DNA of 64,000 bases from Pelagibius litoralis (lineage in GTDB: Bacteria; Pseudomonadota; Alphaproteobacteria; Kiloniellales; Kiloniellaceae), in contig NZ_JAAQPH010000017.1 in assembly GCF_011683915.1 (NCBI RefSeq), positions 1 through 64,000 of the forward strand, given 5' to 3'. Positions within the stretch are counted from its first letter, which is position 1. The number at the start of each line of letters is the position of its first letter. Of this stretch, positions 19,799-28,101 are shown one piece after another. Position numbers and translations under genes: made by a program. Under the pieces are notes generated by a model, which ran no database searches, had not been told where the DNA came from, and worked only from the letters and a program-made list of their open reading frames with translations.

Positions 19799-20077
19799 AC
19801 TTTACAACAGACGCCCGCTGCCAAGCGAAGAGGGGCTGCTGCGGTTGCGGGTCCTATGGCTGAATGCCGCCAACCAGCAAGCCTCAACCCTATCGTTTAT
19901 GCATCAGTGAGAGCTCTGTAGATATGAGTGGGCAGGGTTTGCCTTGTTTTCCATGCTTGGCACAATGAGCATTAGTCTTCTCTGAAGTTATATTTGAAGC
20001 TGCGGTAAATGTCCGAGTAATCAATTTGTGTATTTATGGCTCATAAGTTCGGCCATTTGTAGGTGCACAAATAGATT

Positions 20078-22141
20078 ATGAAAAAGCTCCTGAGGAATAC
20101 CAAAATCCGCACGCGGATCGGCGTCGCTCTGGCGTTGCCGCTGATTGGGTTGTTGGTGATGTCGTTTCTCTCGATCGGTGAACAGGTGAAGGTTGCCGGG
20201 GATATGAAGCGGCTTCAGGAGCTTTCGACCTTGGCGCCCGACATTTCTGCCCTGGTCCACGAGTTGCAGAAAGAGCGCGGCGCCTCTGCGGGCTTTATCG
20301 GCAAAAAGGGCGAGGGGGCGTTCAGCGAGAGGCTGAACAAGCAGCGTGAGGTCACCGATCAGCAACTCGGGCATTTCGCTGCAGCGATCGACGCCTTCGA
20401 TGCGGCGGCCTTCGGTACCGTTTTTGAAGGCAAGCTGCAGGCCGCTCTTGAAAATGTCGAGCAGCTGGATCAGCAACGCGCCGAGGTGAGCAACCTCTCC
20501 CTGTCGGTCGGTCAGATGGCGAAATACTATACCGGGACCATCGCCAAGCTGTTGGACAGCGTCGGCGAGATGGCGGTGCTCAGTACCGATGCCGAAGTCA
20601 CCGATGCCATTGTGGTCTACATCAACTTTCTGCAGGCAAAGGAACGTGCCGGTATCGAGCGCGCCATGGGGGCCAGTGGTTTCGGCAAGGGCAGTTTTGC
20701 GCCTGCGGTGCATCAGCGTTTTGTCTCATTGATCGCTCAGCAGGGCGCTTTCATAGCCAATTTTTTTGCTTTCGCCTCGCCGGCACAAAAGGCGTTCTAT
20801 GCCGAAACACTTCAAGGCCAGGCGGTCGACGAGGTCGCACGTATGCGCAAGATCGCGATCGAGAGCGCCTATGGCGGTTCGCTGGGCGATGTCACCGGGC
20901 CTGTCTGGTTCGACACCATCACGCAGAAGATCAACCTGCTGAAGCAGGTGGAAGACCGCATTGCGACGGACCTGCAGGGGCTGGTGATCGAGTTGGGAGA
21001 GCAGGCCCAGCATGGCTTTATCATTCTGGCAGCCGGCATTGTGATCCTGCTGCTGGCCACGGCTGTGGTCGTTACCGTTTCTGTTCGCAGCGTTACCGGG
21101 CCGCTTTCCGGCGCAACCACGCAGATGAACGTCCTGGCATCCGGCGATCTCTCGATCGAGATCGAAGGTGTCGATCGCGGCGACGAGCTTGGCGAAATGG
21201 CGCGGGCGGTGGCGATCTTCAAAGAGCAGGGCGTCGAAGCCCGCCGCCTCGATGCGCAACAGAAAGACGAGCGGGAGAGCAACGAGCGGGACAAGCGTGA
21301 AGCCATGCATTCCCTCGCCGCAGATGTTGAAGCCAGCCTTGATCCGGTGGTCAGCGATGTCTCCGCTGCGTCAAGTCAGCTGCGTACGACCGCAGAGGGA
21401 TTGTCCACGGTCGCCGGGCAGACGAGCGAGCGGGCCGGCGTGGTTGCCCATGCAGCCGACAGTGCCTCCAGCAACGTACAGACCGTTGCCTCCGCGTCTG
21501 AGGAGCTTTCCAGCTCGATCAGTGAGATTTCCCGTCAGGTGGCGCAGTCCCAGGAGATCTCGGGCAAGGCCGTGGCGGAGGCGGATCGCGCGGGTCAGAC
21601 CGTGAACGGGCTGGCCGAGGCCGCCCAGAAAATCGGCGATGTGGTGAGCCTCATTCAGGATATCGCCGAGCAAACCAATCTTCTGGCCCTGAACGCAACC
21701 ATCGAGGCGGCACGCGCGGGCGATGCCGGCAAGGGTTTTGCGGTGGTCGCCAACGAGGTCAAGTCGCTGGCCAATCAAACGGCACAGGCCACCGAAGACA
21801 TCGGCACTCAGATCGGCGACATGCAGTCGGCCACCGGTGACACCGTCGAGGCGATTGAAAGTGTCCGCAGCATCATCGACGAAATGGGCGCCACGGCCAC
21901 GGCGATCGGCGCGGCCGTGGAAGAACAGGACTCTGCCACCCAGGAGATCTCGCGGAATGCTCAGGAGGTTGCCCAGGGCACGCAGGAAGTAACCAGCAAT
22001 ATCGCTGGGGTCACCGAGGCAGCCTCCAACTCGGGACAGTCCGCCAAGGAGGTCCTGCAGGCGTCCGATCAGCTGTCGAAGGGATCCCAGATCCTTCGCA
22101 GCAAGCTCGACGAGTTCCTCGCGCAGCTCCGCGCGGCCTAG
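20078..22141 (+). CDS. Methyl-accepting chemotaxis protein with NIT sensor domain
   Basis: A chemoreceptor of 687 residues. A membrane segment near 13-32 and a second at about 310-335 flank a helical periplasmic NIT (nitrate/nitrite sensing) domain recognisable from [19 protein letters not shown] follows ([25 protein letters not shown]), then a long cytoplasmic coiled coil with the universally conserved tip ([32 protein letters not shown]). NIT domains are often linked to nitrate or nitrite sensing, but ligands are proven in few cases. No che genes are adjacent. A weak terminator-like hairpin follows at 22276. Confidence 0.94.
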   Translation: MKKLLRNTKIRTRIGVALALPLIGLLVMSFLSIGEQVKVAGDMKRLQELSTLAPDISALVHELQKERGASAGFIGKKGEGAFSERLNKQREVTDQQLGHFAAAIDAFDAAAFGTVFEGKLQAALENVEQLDQQRAEVSNLSLSVGQMAKYYTGTIAKLLDSVGEMAVLSTDAEVTDAIVVYINFLQAKERAGIERAMGASGFGKGSFAPAVHQRFVSLIAQQGAFIANFFAFASPAQKAFYAETLQGQAVDEVARMRKIAIESAYGGSLGDVTGPVWFDTITQKINLLKQVEDRIATDLQGLVIELGEQAQHGFIILAAGIVILLLATAVVVTVSVRSVTGPLSGATTQMNVLASGDLSIEIEGVDRGDELGEMARAVAIFKEQGVEARRLDAQQKDERESNERDKREAMHSLAADVEASLDPVVSDVSAASSQLRTTAEGLSTVAGQTSERAGVVAHAADSASSNVQTVASASEELSSSISEISRQVAQSQEISGKAVAEADRAGQTVNGLAEAAQKIGDVVSLIQDIAEQTNLLALNATIEAARAGDAGKGFAVVANEVKSLANQTAQATEDIGTQIGDMQSATGDTVEAIESVRSIIDEMGATATAIGAAVEEQDSATQEISRNAQEVAQGTQEVTSNIAGVTEAASNSGQSAKEVLQASDQLSKGSQILRSKLDEFLAQLRAA

Positions 22142-22275
22142 AATCGCGACACAAAACGCCATTATGCCGGGCCAGGGGGCCTGACCGGTCAAGCGGCTTC
22201 ATGAGGTTCCGCCGTCTTTTGCGTGAGAGGTCTGGCAGTGATGCCGGCGTCGCGAGATTTAGCCGAAAAAAGCAA

Positions 22276-22309
22276 GAAGCCCGCGGCCTTCTCGAAGGAA
22301 GCAGGCTTC
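22276..22309 (+). terminator. Terminator-like hairpin downstream of the chemoreceptor gene
   Basis: GAAGCCCGC pairs with GCAGGCTTC (one mismatch), and an inner CCTTC-TC-GAAGG stem extends it. It is followed only by ATCTTTCCCC, so termination would be weak. Confidence 0.4.
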
Positions 22310-22352
22310 ATCTTTCCCCAAGCGTGCTGAGGGCCGTCAGGCCCAAGGCTCG

Positions 22353-22520
22353 CTAGGCGGCGATCCCTTCACGCCAAGCGCTGGTCGACTTGCAAGACTG
22401 GCAGATACGCTCGCCAGGCCAGGTGCTCACGAAGTCAGACCGGCACATCAGGCAAGGACGGCGCTTCTTCTCGTATGAGCGGTCGGACTTTGGCTTCGAA
22501 TTTTTTGTAGAATTGCTCAT
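22353..22520 (-). CDS. Small zinc-ribbon-like protein
   Basis: A 55-residue basic protein (from the ATG at 22520). A Lys/Ser-rich N-terminus is followed by RRPCLMCRSDF and ERICQSCKST, that is two CxxC knuckles 15 residues apart, typical of a zinc ribbon. Small proteins like this are common in alphaproteobacteria and are annotated hypothetical; nucleic-acid or protein binding is possible. The reading frame stays open upstream to 22637, but the extra residues look unlike a protein start. No strong ribosome binding site is visible. Confidence 0.6.
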   Translation of the reverse strand: MSNSTKNSKPKSDRSYEKKRRPCLMCRSDFVSTWPGERICQSCKSTSAWREGIAA

Positions 22521-23065
22521 GCCCGGGTGATACCGCCAGCCTGATTCTAATGCAACAAAATTGTTGCACTGCGGTGGCAATTTCGCGCACAGCAGACCTG
22601 TATCTGCCGCATAACGCTCTCGCTTGGGTTTAGTCATTTTGACTATTGATCAGTGGGTTGCGCCCTCAAAGCGACGGCCTGAGACATCTGGGTTCAGCCG
22701 ATGGATGATCGCCAGATAGGCATATTTTCATACATGCCTTCGCACCCTGACGATCGAAGGGCCGGGTCCTGCGGCGGGCCGGTGCCGCGCGGATCATGGC
22801 GCCGTCCGCCCGCTTCTATTCGGATCGGATGTTGCCACCTTTAGCTGCGGGACGACAGGCGTTTCAATCTGATTTCGAAGACTGCTTCCGAACACCCTGA
22901 AAACACTCAGGATCTGCCTAGTAAGGCGGTGGCGGAGACGCAGGGGCCGGCGGCGCCAATTGTCGCGCCCTCTGCAATCTGGTAGGCTTGACAAAGTGCA
23001 TAGTCGGGGTGATCGCGCTTCCAAAGGCGAAGCCGGGGCCGAGAAAAGGCACGGGGAGAGACGAA
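22521..23065. other. Intergenic region, 545 bases
   Basis: I see no supported gene here; open frames on both strands are short and lack start signals. A GGCAT...ATGCC inverted repeat lies near 22708-22738. The region probably holds the divergent promoters of the zinc-ribbon gene and the small membrane protein gene. Confidence 0.5.
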
Positions 23066-23200
23066 ATGTACCGTTCCGTCATCGAAAGCGAGCAGGAAGG
23101 AAGCGAGCGTCGGCGGGTTCGGCGCTGGGTCGAGGGAATTCTCGTCGCTGCCGTCGTTATTGTCGGTGTGACCTACCTCTTTGGCTTGATCCGCTTCTAG
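23066..23200 (+). CDS. Small single-pass membrane protein, 44 residues
   Basis: A charged N-terminus (MYRSVIESEQEGSERRR) leads to one transmembrane helix (WVEGILVAAVVIVGVTYLFG) and ends IRF. GGAGAG at 23055-23060 gives a good ribosome binding site five bases before the ATG. No known family is recognised. The Arg cluster before the helix predicts a cytoplasmic N-terminus by the positive-inside rule. Confidence 0.55.
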   Translation: MYRSVIESEQEGSERRRVRRWVEGILVAAVVIVGVTYLFGLIRF

Positions 23201-23251
23201 TTTGCTGTCGCCGGCTGCGGCGACCCCAAGAAGGTTTCAGACCGGCCGGTG

Positions 23252-23467
23252 TCAGGCGGAGGGATCCAGCCAACCACCGCTGGGCAATTCATTTGCAGGA
23301 ACCTGATGGTGCTGGGCGGAGATCGCCCGGACTGACGGGGCTTCCGTCTGGCTGTGACGCCAGGTGGTTGCGGCCAGCAGCACCAAAGCCACCGCTATGG
23401 TCAGACGCAGAAAATCCTGCCTGTTCAGGCTGGGCGGTCTGCGGGTTTGGTGCCTGCGCTCAATCAT
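23252..23467 (-). CDS. Small membrane-anchored or exported protein, 71 residues
   Basis: Starts MIERRHQTRRPPSLNRQDF, then a hydrophobic stretch (LRLTIAVALVLLAATTW, about residues 20-36) and a hydrophilic tail ending GGWLDPSA. The basic N-terminus before the hydrophobic stretch could be a signal anchor. A GGAG just before the ATG supports the start. Function unknown. The next gene on this strand, the ABC permease, ends at 23632 upstream of it, so this gene could be the last member of that transcript. Confidence 0.4.
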   Translation of the reverse strand: MIERRHQTRRPPSLNRQDFLRLTIAVALVLLAATTWRHSQTEAPSVRAISAQHHQVPANELPSGGWLDPSA

Positions 23468-23631
23468 TCTCCGTCCTCTCACCTGATGCTGCATCAAACC
23501 TTGGTCGCGTTGGCAACGCCTTGCGTTCAATGCGCAGGCCGAAAACCCGCAACAGCCGCCCTCTGCGGTGGGGGCTCAACAGAAGTTACGAAGAGATCGA
23601 AGGAAACGTTTCCGCGGACCGGAAAGTTTTC

Positions 23632-24432
23632 TCAGCGCCAGCGCAGCAGGTTCTTTTCCAGCGCGCTGATCGCCGTTCCGAAAAGCAATCCCAGGATCGA
23701 CAGGCAGACCACACCGGCCAGGAGTTGATCGGTCGCCATCAGATGCCCGGCTTGCAGGACAAAGGCACCCAGGCCGTATTCGGCGCCGATCATCTCCGCC
23801 GCCACCACCAGGATCAGCGCCACCGAGGAGGAGATGCGAAAGCCGGCGATGATGGTGGGCATGGCGCCAGGCAGGACAACCTTGCGGACGATGTCGCGGG
23901 GCGGCAGGTCGAAGGACTGGGCCATGCGGATGAGATTGCGCGCAACCCCGTCGATCCCGCTGTAGCAGTTGATCGCGGTCGGAAAGAAGACGCCGAGCGC
24001 GATGGTCGCCAGCTTCGAGGGCTCGCCGATGCCAAACCACAGAATGAACAGGGGCAGCAGAGCGATCTTGGGGACCGGGAAGATGGCGGAGACCAAGGGC
24101 AGACCGATGGAGCGGGCCAGGGTGAAGAGCCCCATGGCGGTGCCGAGCGCCAGGCCGGCAAGGGTTCCCAGGGCCCAGCCGCCGAGGATGCGGCCGAGTG
24201 AGGCGGTAAAATGGCGCCAGAGTTCGCCGCTGGCGGCAACGGCGTAGAGCGCTTCGGCGATGTTCCAGGGGCTGGGCAGGAAGAGCGGATTGATCCAGCC
24301 CAGGCTGCTGCCGCCTTGCCAGAAGGCGATAAGGGCGGCGAAGACAAGAAGCGCCGGACCACGGCGCTGGCCCGGTGCGAAACCGCCGCCGCGAAAGCGC
24401 ACGGCGGATTTTGTCTGCAGCGGTTCAGGCAT
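23632..24432 (-). CDS. ABC transporter permease, SsuC/TauC/NrtB type
   Basis: Membrane subunit of a sulfonate, nitrate or pyrimidine-precursor type importer. The 266 residues have about six helices and the inner-membrane component (EAA-like) loop GVARNLIRMAQSFDLPPRDIVRKVVLPGAMP that contacts the ATPase. I chose the ATG at 24432, which overlaps the ATPase stop by eight bases, rather than an earlier one at 24465. Third gene of the SBP-ATPase-permease operon. Confidence 0.92.
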   Translation of the reverse strand: MPEPLQTKSAVRFRGGGFAPGQRRGPALLVFAALIAFWQGGSSLGWINPLFLPSPWNIAEALYAVAASGELWRHFTASLGRILGGWALGTLAGLALGTAMGLFTLARSIGLPLVSAIFPVPKIALLPLFILWFGIGEPSKLATIALGVFFPTAINCYSGIDGVARNLIRMAQSFDLPPRDIVRKVVLPGAMPTIIAGFRISSSVALILVVAAEMIGAEYGLGAFVLQAGHLMATDQLLAGVVCLSILGLLFGTAISALEKNLLRWR

Positions 24433-25198
24433 CCGCCATCTCGCGCTCTGCCGAACGTGCCTCATCCTTGATCAGGGTCCAAAGATGGTCGTGCAGCCGG
24501 GCAAGCTCTGTCTGCGCAGCGGGGGTGCCGCGCTCGGCCTGGGGGATGGTAAGGGGGACGATCTCACGCAGGCGCCCGGGGCGGCGTGACAGCACCGCGA
24601 CCCGGTCTGCCAGGCGCAGCGCCTCGCCCAGGTTATGGGTGACATAGACCGCCGTGGTTCTTTCCCGCACCCAGAGGTCCAGAAAGTCCTCCATCAGCAG
24701 ATCACGGGTCTGGGCGTCCAGGGCGGAGAGCGGCTCGTCCATCAGCAGCACCGCGGGGCGCACCGCCAGGGCACGGGCAATGCCGACCCGCTGACGCATG
24801 CCGCCGGAAAGCTGGCGCGGATAGGCGCCGGCAAAGTCGCCAAGACCGGTGCGTCGCAGAACCTCGGCAATGCGTTCGCGCCGCTCGCCGGCTGAGAGCG
24901 CGTGGTGTTCAAGCGCCAGGGAGACGTTATCCGCCACGCTGCGCCAGGGCAACAGGGCGAAATCCTGAAACACATAGGTGAGGGGGTTGAGGCAGTCGGC
25001 CGGCACCGTGCCGTCCACGGTTACCCGGCCGCTGCCGGGTTGGAGCAGGCCGCCCAGAATCCCGAGGAGGGTCGACTTGCCGCAGCCCGAGGGGCCGATG
25101 AGGGCGAGCGTCTCGCCCTCCTGGACGGTCAAGGTAACGTCTTCCAGTACCGTCAGCGCGTCGTAGCGATGGCCGATGCCCTGAAGGTGGATCTCCAC
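24425..25198 (-). CDS. ABC transporter ATP-binding protein, SsuB/TauB type
   Basis: Energises the importer. The 257 residues contain Walker A GPSGCGKST (about 37-45), Q-loop FQDFALLPW, signature LSGGMRQR, Walker B VLLMDEPLSALD and the H-loop YVTHNLGEA. Follows the binding-protein gene after 24 bases and overlaps the permease gene. Confidence 0.94.
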   Translation of the reverse strand: MEIHLQGIGHRYDALTVLEDVTLTVQEGETLALIGPSGCGKSTLLGILGGLLQPGSGRVTVDGTVPADCLNPLTYVFQDFALLPWRSVADNVSLALEHHALSAGERRERIAEVLRRTGLGDFAGAYPRQLSGGMRQRVGIARALAVRPAVLLMDEPLSALDAQTRDLLMEDFLDLWVRERTTAVYVTHNLGEALRLADRVAVLSRRPGRLREIVPLTIPQAERGTPAAQTELARLHDHLWTLIKDEARSAEREMADA

Positions 25199-25222
25199 TA
25201 CCGCAGGCCGGAACGCGGTCGC

Positions 25223-26254
25223 TCAGTTCGTCGGGACATCCAGATGTCCCTCGATAAAGCTGAGATCGACGAAGTCGGCCGGGTCGACGTCCTTGCCCAC
25301 CAGGCCCTGGGCCTGCATCCAGGCGACCTGGTCGTAGATCGATTGGACCTTCAGACGGCCCTGGGGGTCGATGAAGGGCGCGCCGGCTTTGATCGAAGCG
25401 GGCTTTGCTTTGGTGTATTTCTCAATGACCGGGATCAGCGCCTCGGCCTTGTCGCCGAACACCCGTCGGCCGGCCGCATCGGTCTGCATGAAGGCTTCGG
25501 CATAGTCGGCGGCGGCGCGCTGGTAGGCGCGCACGAAACGTTCCACCACGTCGCGGCGCTCTTCGACGTTGCGGGCGGAGGTGAACAGCCCGCCCAACTG
25601 ATAGGGCGTGTACTGGTGCACCCAGCCGATGATCTTCGCCGCACCATCACCTTCCAACTTGGTCGCGATGTGGGCCGGCAGAATGACCGAGTCGACCTGT
25701 CCCGATTTCAGCGCGCCGATCATGTTCGGCACTTTCTCCAGCGGCTTCAGCTGGATTTCGTCGAGATCGATGCCCAGTTTGTCGGCCAGCATGCCGGCCA
25801 TCAGGTGAAAGGAGGAACCCTTCTGCGTCATGCCGAGGGACTTGCCGGCGAATTTCTCCGGGTTGTCGAAGCCGGCCTCAAAGGCCTTGTTGGAGGCGAT
25901 GTAGGCGGAGAAGTCGTAGCCCGGTTCTTCACGGCTCTGGGCGCCGATCACCTTCAGCGCGCCCTTGCCGGCCAGGTTGTAGAAGCCGCCGGTGAAGGCG
26001 GTCACGCCGAAGTCGGCATCGCCCGATGCGATGGAAACGGCGACTGGCTGGGCAGCGCGGAAGAACTTGAACTCGACCTCCAGGCCCTCGTCGGCGTAGT
26101 AGCCCTTTTCCTGGGCGATGAAGAGCGGCGAGGAGGAGACGAAGGTCAGGGCGGAGATGGTGATCTTGTCCGCGGCCTGGGTCGTAGCCGTCATGGCCGC
26201 CAGGGTGAGGACCAAAGAAGCCGCGGCCAGGCCGCGCCGTAGCGATCGATACAT
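25223..26254 (-). CDS. ABC transporter substrate-binding protein, NMT1/SsuA-like
   Basis: Periplasmic binding protein of 343 residues with a signal peptide (MYRSLRRGLAAASLVLTLAAM, cleavage after TQA). Mature domain begins ADKITISALTFVSSSPLFIAQEKGYY, the NMT1/THI5/SsuA opening. The family binds aliphatic sulfonates, nitrate, taurine or pyrimidine precursors; sequence alone does not decide. The sulfolactate genes at 61 kb make a sulfonate attractive, but they are far away. Start at 26254 is supported by GGAAGGAAG upstream. First gene of the three-gene operon. Confidence 0.9.
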   Translation of the reverse strand: MYRSLRRGLAAASLVLTLAAMTATTQAADKITISALTFVSSSPLFIAQEKGYYADEGLEVEFKFFRAAQPVAVSIASGDADFGVTAFTGGFYNLAGKGALKVIGAQSREEPGYDFSAYIASNKAFEAGFDNPEKFAGKSLGMTQKGSSFHLMAGMLADKLGIDLDEIQLKPLEKVPNMIGALKSGQVDSVILPAHIATKLEGDGAAKIIGWVHQYTPYQLGGLFTSARNVEERRDVVERFVRAYQRAAADYAEAFMQTDAAGRRVFGDKAEALIPVIEKYTKAKPASIKAGAPFIDPQGRLKVQSIYDQVAWMQAQGLVGKDVDPADFVDLSFIEGHLDVPTN

Positions 26255-26370
26255 AGTGGAGCTTCCTTCCCGAAAGCGCTGTCTTTGTTTTCGCTGGGAA
26301 TCGTGTTCAGCAGGCACGCTATCCGGCGGCCATGGGGGCGTCAATGGGGGCTGGCTGGACGGATTATCAA

Positions 26371-26402
26371 GAAAGAAAAAGGGGCCTGCCGAAGCAGGCC
26401 CC
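26371..26402 (-). terminator. Rho-independent terminator of the hupE-like gene
   Basis: A perfect nine-base stem (GGGGCCTGC / GCAGGCCCC, loop TTCG on the minus strand) is followed by TTTTTCTTTC. It ends the cobalamin-controlled gene and insulates the ABC operon downstream. Confidence 0.93.
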
Positions 26403-26426
26403 TGTTCTCATTATCTGCCTGCCGCG

Positions 26427-27062
26427 TTAGACGGCGAAGAGCATGCCTTCGATGTTCTCGATCAGGAAGGCGGCACCGATGCCGGCGGCGACGGCCCCGG
26501 CGAGGCGCGGCTTCACCGCTTCCGGACCCTTGGCCTGCCAGAGTTTCAGCACGACCCAGCCGGCGGCGAGCGCGATACCGTACTGGGTGAGGCCGAAGCC
26601 GGCGAGATAGGCCAGCAGCGGCGTAGTCTCGGCGCCGACGATGGCCGCGCCGTAGGCCCAACCGTGGAACAGGCCGGCGACGGCGAAGATGGCGAGGTAG
26701 GCCGCGCTGGGAACCTTGCGCCCGGACAGCACCAGTCCGCCGACCAGCGCCACCGAACCGGTGATGACGATCTCCGCGAAGGGTAGGGCGACACCGGAGA
26801 CGATCAGCAGGCAACCGGCCACGGTCGCCAGCACGAAAGCCAGGGGCGACAGCAGGCGTTGTGTGGTGAAGGCAGCGGCCAGGCCGACGGCGATGATGAA
26901 GGCCAGGTGATCGACGCCGATGATCGGATGCCCGATACCGGAGAGGAAGCCTTCCATGAAGGTGGACGGCGTGGCTCCCCCCATGGGGTGGTGGGCCCAG
27001 GCCGGGCTGGCGATCAGGGACAGCAGGCCGCTGGCCGCAGCGAGAGAGAATTTCTTACCCAT
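26427..27062 (-). CDS. HupE/UreJ family protein, probable cobalt importer
   Basis: A membrane protein of 211 residues with a signal peptide (cleaved near SPAWA) so that the mature N-terminus starts HHPMGG. It has the family motif GIGHPIIGVDHLAFIIAVG with His/Asp metal-ligand candidates, and about six helices. HupE/UreJ proteins move Ni or Co. The cobalamin riboswitch immediately upstream points to cobalt for B12 synthesis rather than hydrogenase or urease maturation. GGAGGAGC favours the ATG at 27062 (8-base spacing) over the one at 27068. Followed by a strong terminator, so it is a single-gene unit. Confidence 0.88.
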   Translation of the reverse strand: MGKKFSLAAASGLLSLIASPAWAHHPMGGATPSTFMEGFLSGIGHPIIGVDHLAFIIAVGLAAAFTTQRLLSPLAFVLATVAGCLLIVSGVALPFAEIVITGSVALVGGLVLSGRKVPSAAYLAIFAVAGLFHGWAYGAAIVGAETTPLLAYLAGFGLTQYGIALAAGWVVLKLWQAKGPEAVKPRLAGAVAAGIGAAFLIENIEGMLFAV

Positions 27063-27076
27063 TTTCATGCTCCTCC

Positions 27077-27094
27077 GCCGTCTCACCCGACGGC
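27077..27094 (-). promoter_or_regulatory. Hairpin between the cobalamin aptamer and the hupE start
   Basis: GCCGTC-GGGTGA-GACGGC (minus strand) forms a six-base stem right before the GGAGGAGC ribosome binding site. It has no T run, so if it is the expression platform it would act on translation initiation, perhaps by alternative pairing with the Shine-Dalgarno region. Confidence 0.5.
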
Positions 27095-27104
27095 TTGTTT
27101 CGGT

Positions 27105-27302
27105 TCACGCAGCAGGCGGCAGGTCTCCTGGCTCGCGCGTCGTCGCCTCGTCACCCAACCTTCCCAGCACCCGGCCCCACTCGGACTAATCCCTGGGGCC
27201 GGCGCCAGTGGTATGAAACGGGTGCGGCTCAGCACTTACAGTTGCGGGGGCAGCCACGGCTTAGGTGCCTGACAGGCACCCGACCGTATTCCCTCTCGTC
27301 CA
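27105..27302 (-). promoter_or_regulatory. Cobalamin (B12) riboswitch
   Basis: Reading on the minus strand, the aptamer shows the standard order: GGTGCC paired with GGCACC, CTGCCCCCGCAACTGTAA, the CCACTGG element, GGGAAGGTTGGGTGACGAGG and the B12 box AGCCAGGAGACCTGCC (27118-27133). It ends about 35-50 bases before the hupE-like gene, which it should switch off when adenosylcobalamin or related cobamides are abundant. Confidence 0.95.
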
Positions 27303-27470
27303 GCCCGATTCTAACCGCGCCGGAACCACCTCAACCTACCTAGCCCCGAGCGGAAGCCCGGATCAAGCGAAAAGCCAGCCTTTGCTTATATTCGCTGCCG
27401 GGGGCTGAGGCGCTGGCGGAGGGACGACGGCTTCTGTCAGGTCGGCGACGGCCCCTCTATGCTACTGTTC

Positions 27471-27953
27471 TCAGGGCGTCTGGAGTTCCAGCGGCAGCAC
27501 GTTGGTGTACTTTACCTGCTTCAGGGCGAAGCTGGATTCGATGGCGGCAACGTTTTCGACCCGGGTCAGCCTGGTTTTGAGGAAGCGCTCATAGGCCGCG
27601 AGGTCGGCCACCACCACCCGCAGCAGGTAGTCCTGGGTGCCGGTCATCAGATAGCACTCCAAGACCTCGGGATAGGCGCTGACCTCTGCTTCGAAGCGGT
27701 CCAGGTCTTCCTCCTGCTGGCGCTCCAGCTTGATGGAGATGAACACCGAAACCGGCAGGCCGACGCTGCGCTGATCGACCAGGGCCACATAGCGGTCTAT
27801 GATGCCCGCTTCCTCCAGCAGGCGCACCCGGCGCAGACAGGGCGAGGGCGATAGGCCGACATGTTCGGCCAACTCGACGTTGCTCAGGCGTCCATCGGCC
27901 TGCAGCGCCGCCAGAATCTTTCGATCGATGCCATCCAGGTTCATAGATGGCAT
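27471..27953 (-). CDS. Lrp/AsnC family transcriptional regulator
   Basis: A 160-residue feast/famine regulator. The N-terminal helix-turn-helix domain (LDGIDRKILAALQADGRLSNVELAEHVGLSPSPCLRRVRLLEEAG) is followed by the RAM effector-binding domain with YLMTGTQDYLLRVVV. Divergent from the E1-like dehydrogenase gene with a 148-base AT-rich gap, so it probably controls that gene in response to an amino acid. The pairing resembles mdeR-mdeB of Pseudomonas putida. An ATG three codons in is an alternative start. Confidence 0.92.
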   Translation of the reverse strand: MPSMNLDGIDRKILAALQADGRLSNVELAEHVGLSPSPCLRRVRLLEEAGIIDRYVALVDQRSVGLPVSVFISIKLERQQEEDLDRFEAEVSAYPEVLECYLMTGTQDYLLRVVVADLAAYERFLKTRLTRVENVAAIESSFALKQVKYTNVLPLELQTP

Positions 27954-28101
27954 AATGTGTCACAAAATAGATGTAAGCCATGATTATATTCTAGAATTTC
28001 CGATAATAGTGGCGTCTTTGGCATGTTCTGCCGGGCAACTTGGCGTAATCTGCATGTCTGGGCGCCGCGTCCTTTCCGCAGAGTAGAACCCGACAAAGAC
28101 G

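Noticed and set aside
22960-24201. 413-codon open frame antisense to the ABC permease
   Set aside because: The permease frame carries clear membrane and EAA-loop features; the antisense frame is polar low-complexity.
24902-26242. 446-codon open frame antisense to the ABC ATPase and binding protein
   Set aside because: Walker motifs and a signal peptide prove the minus-strand genes; this frame is a His/Gly/Gln-rich shadow.
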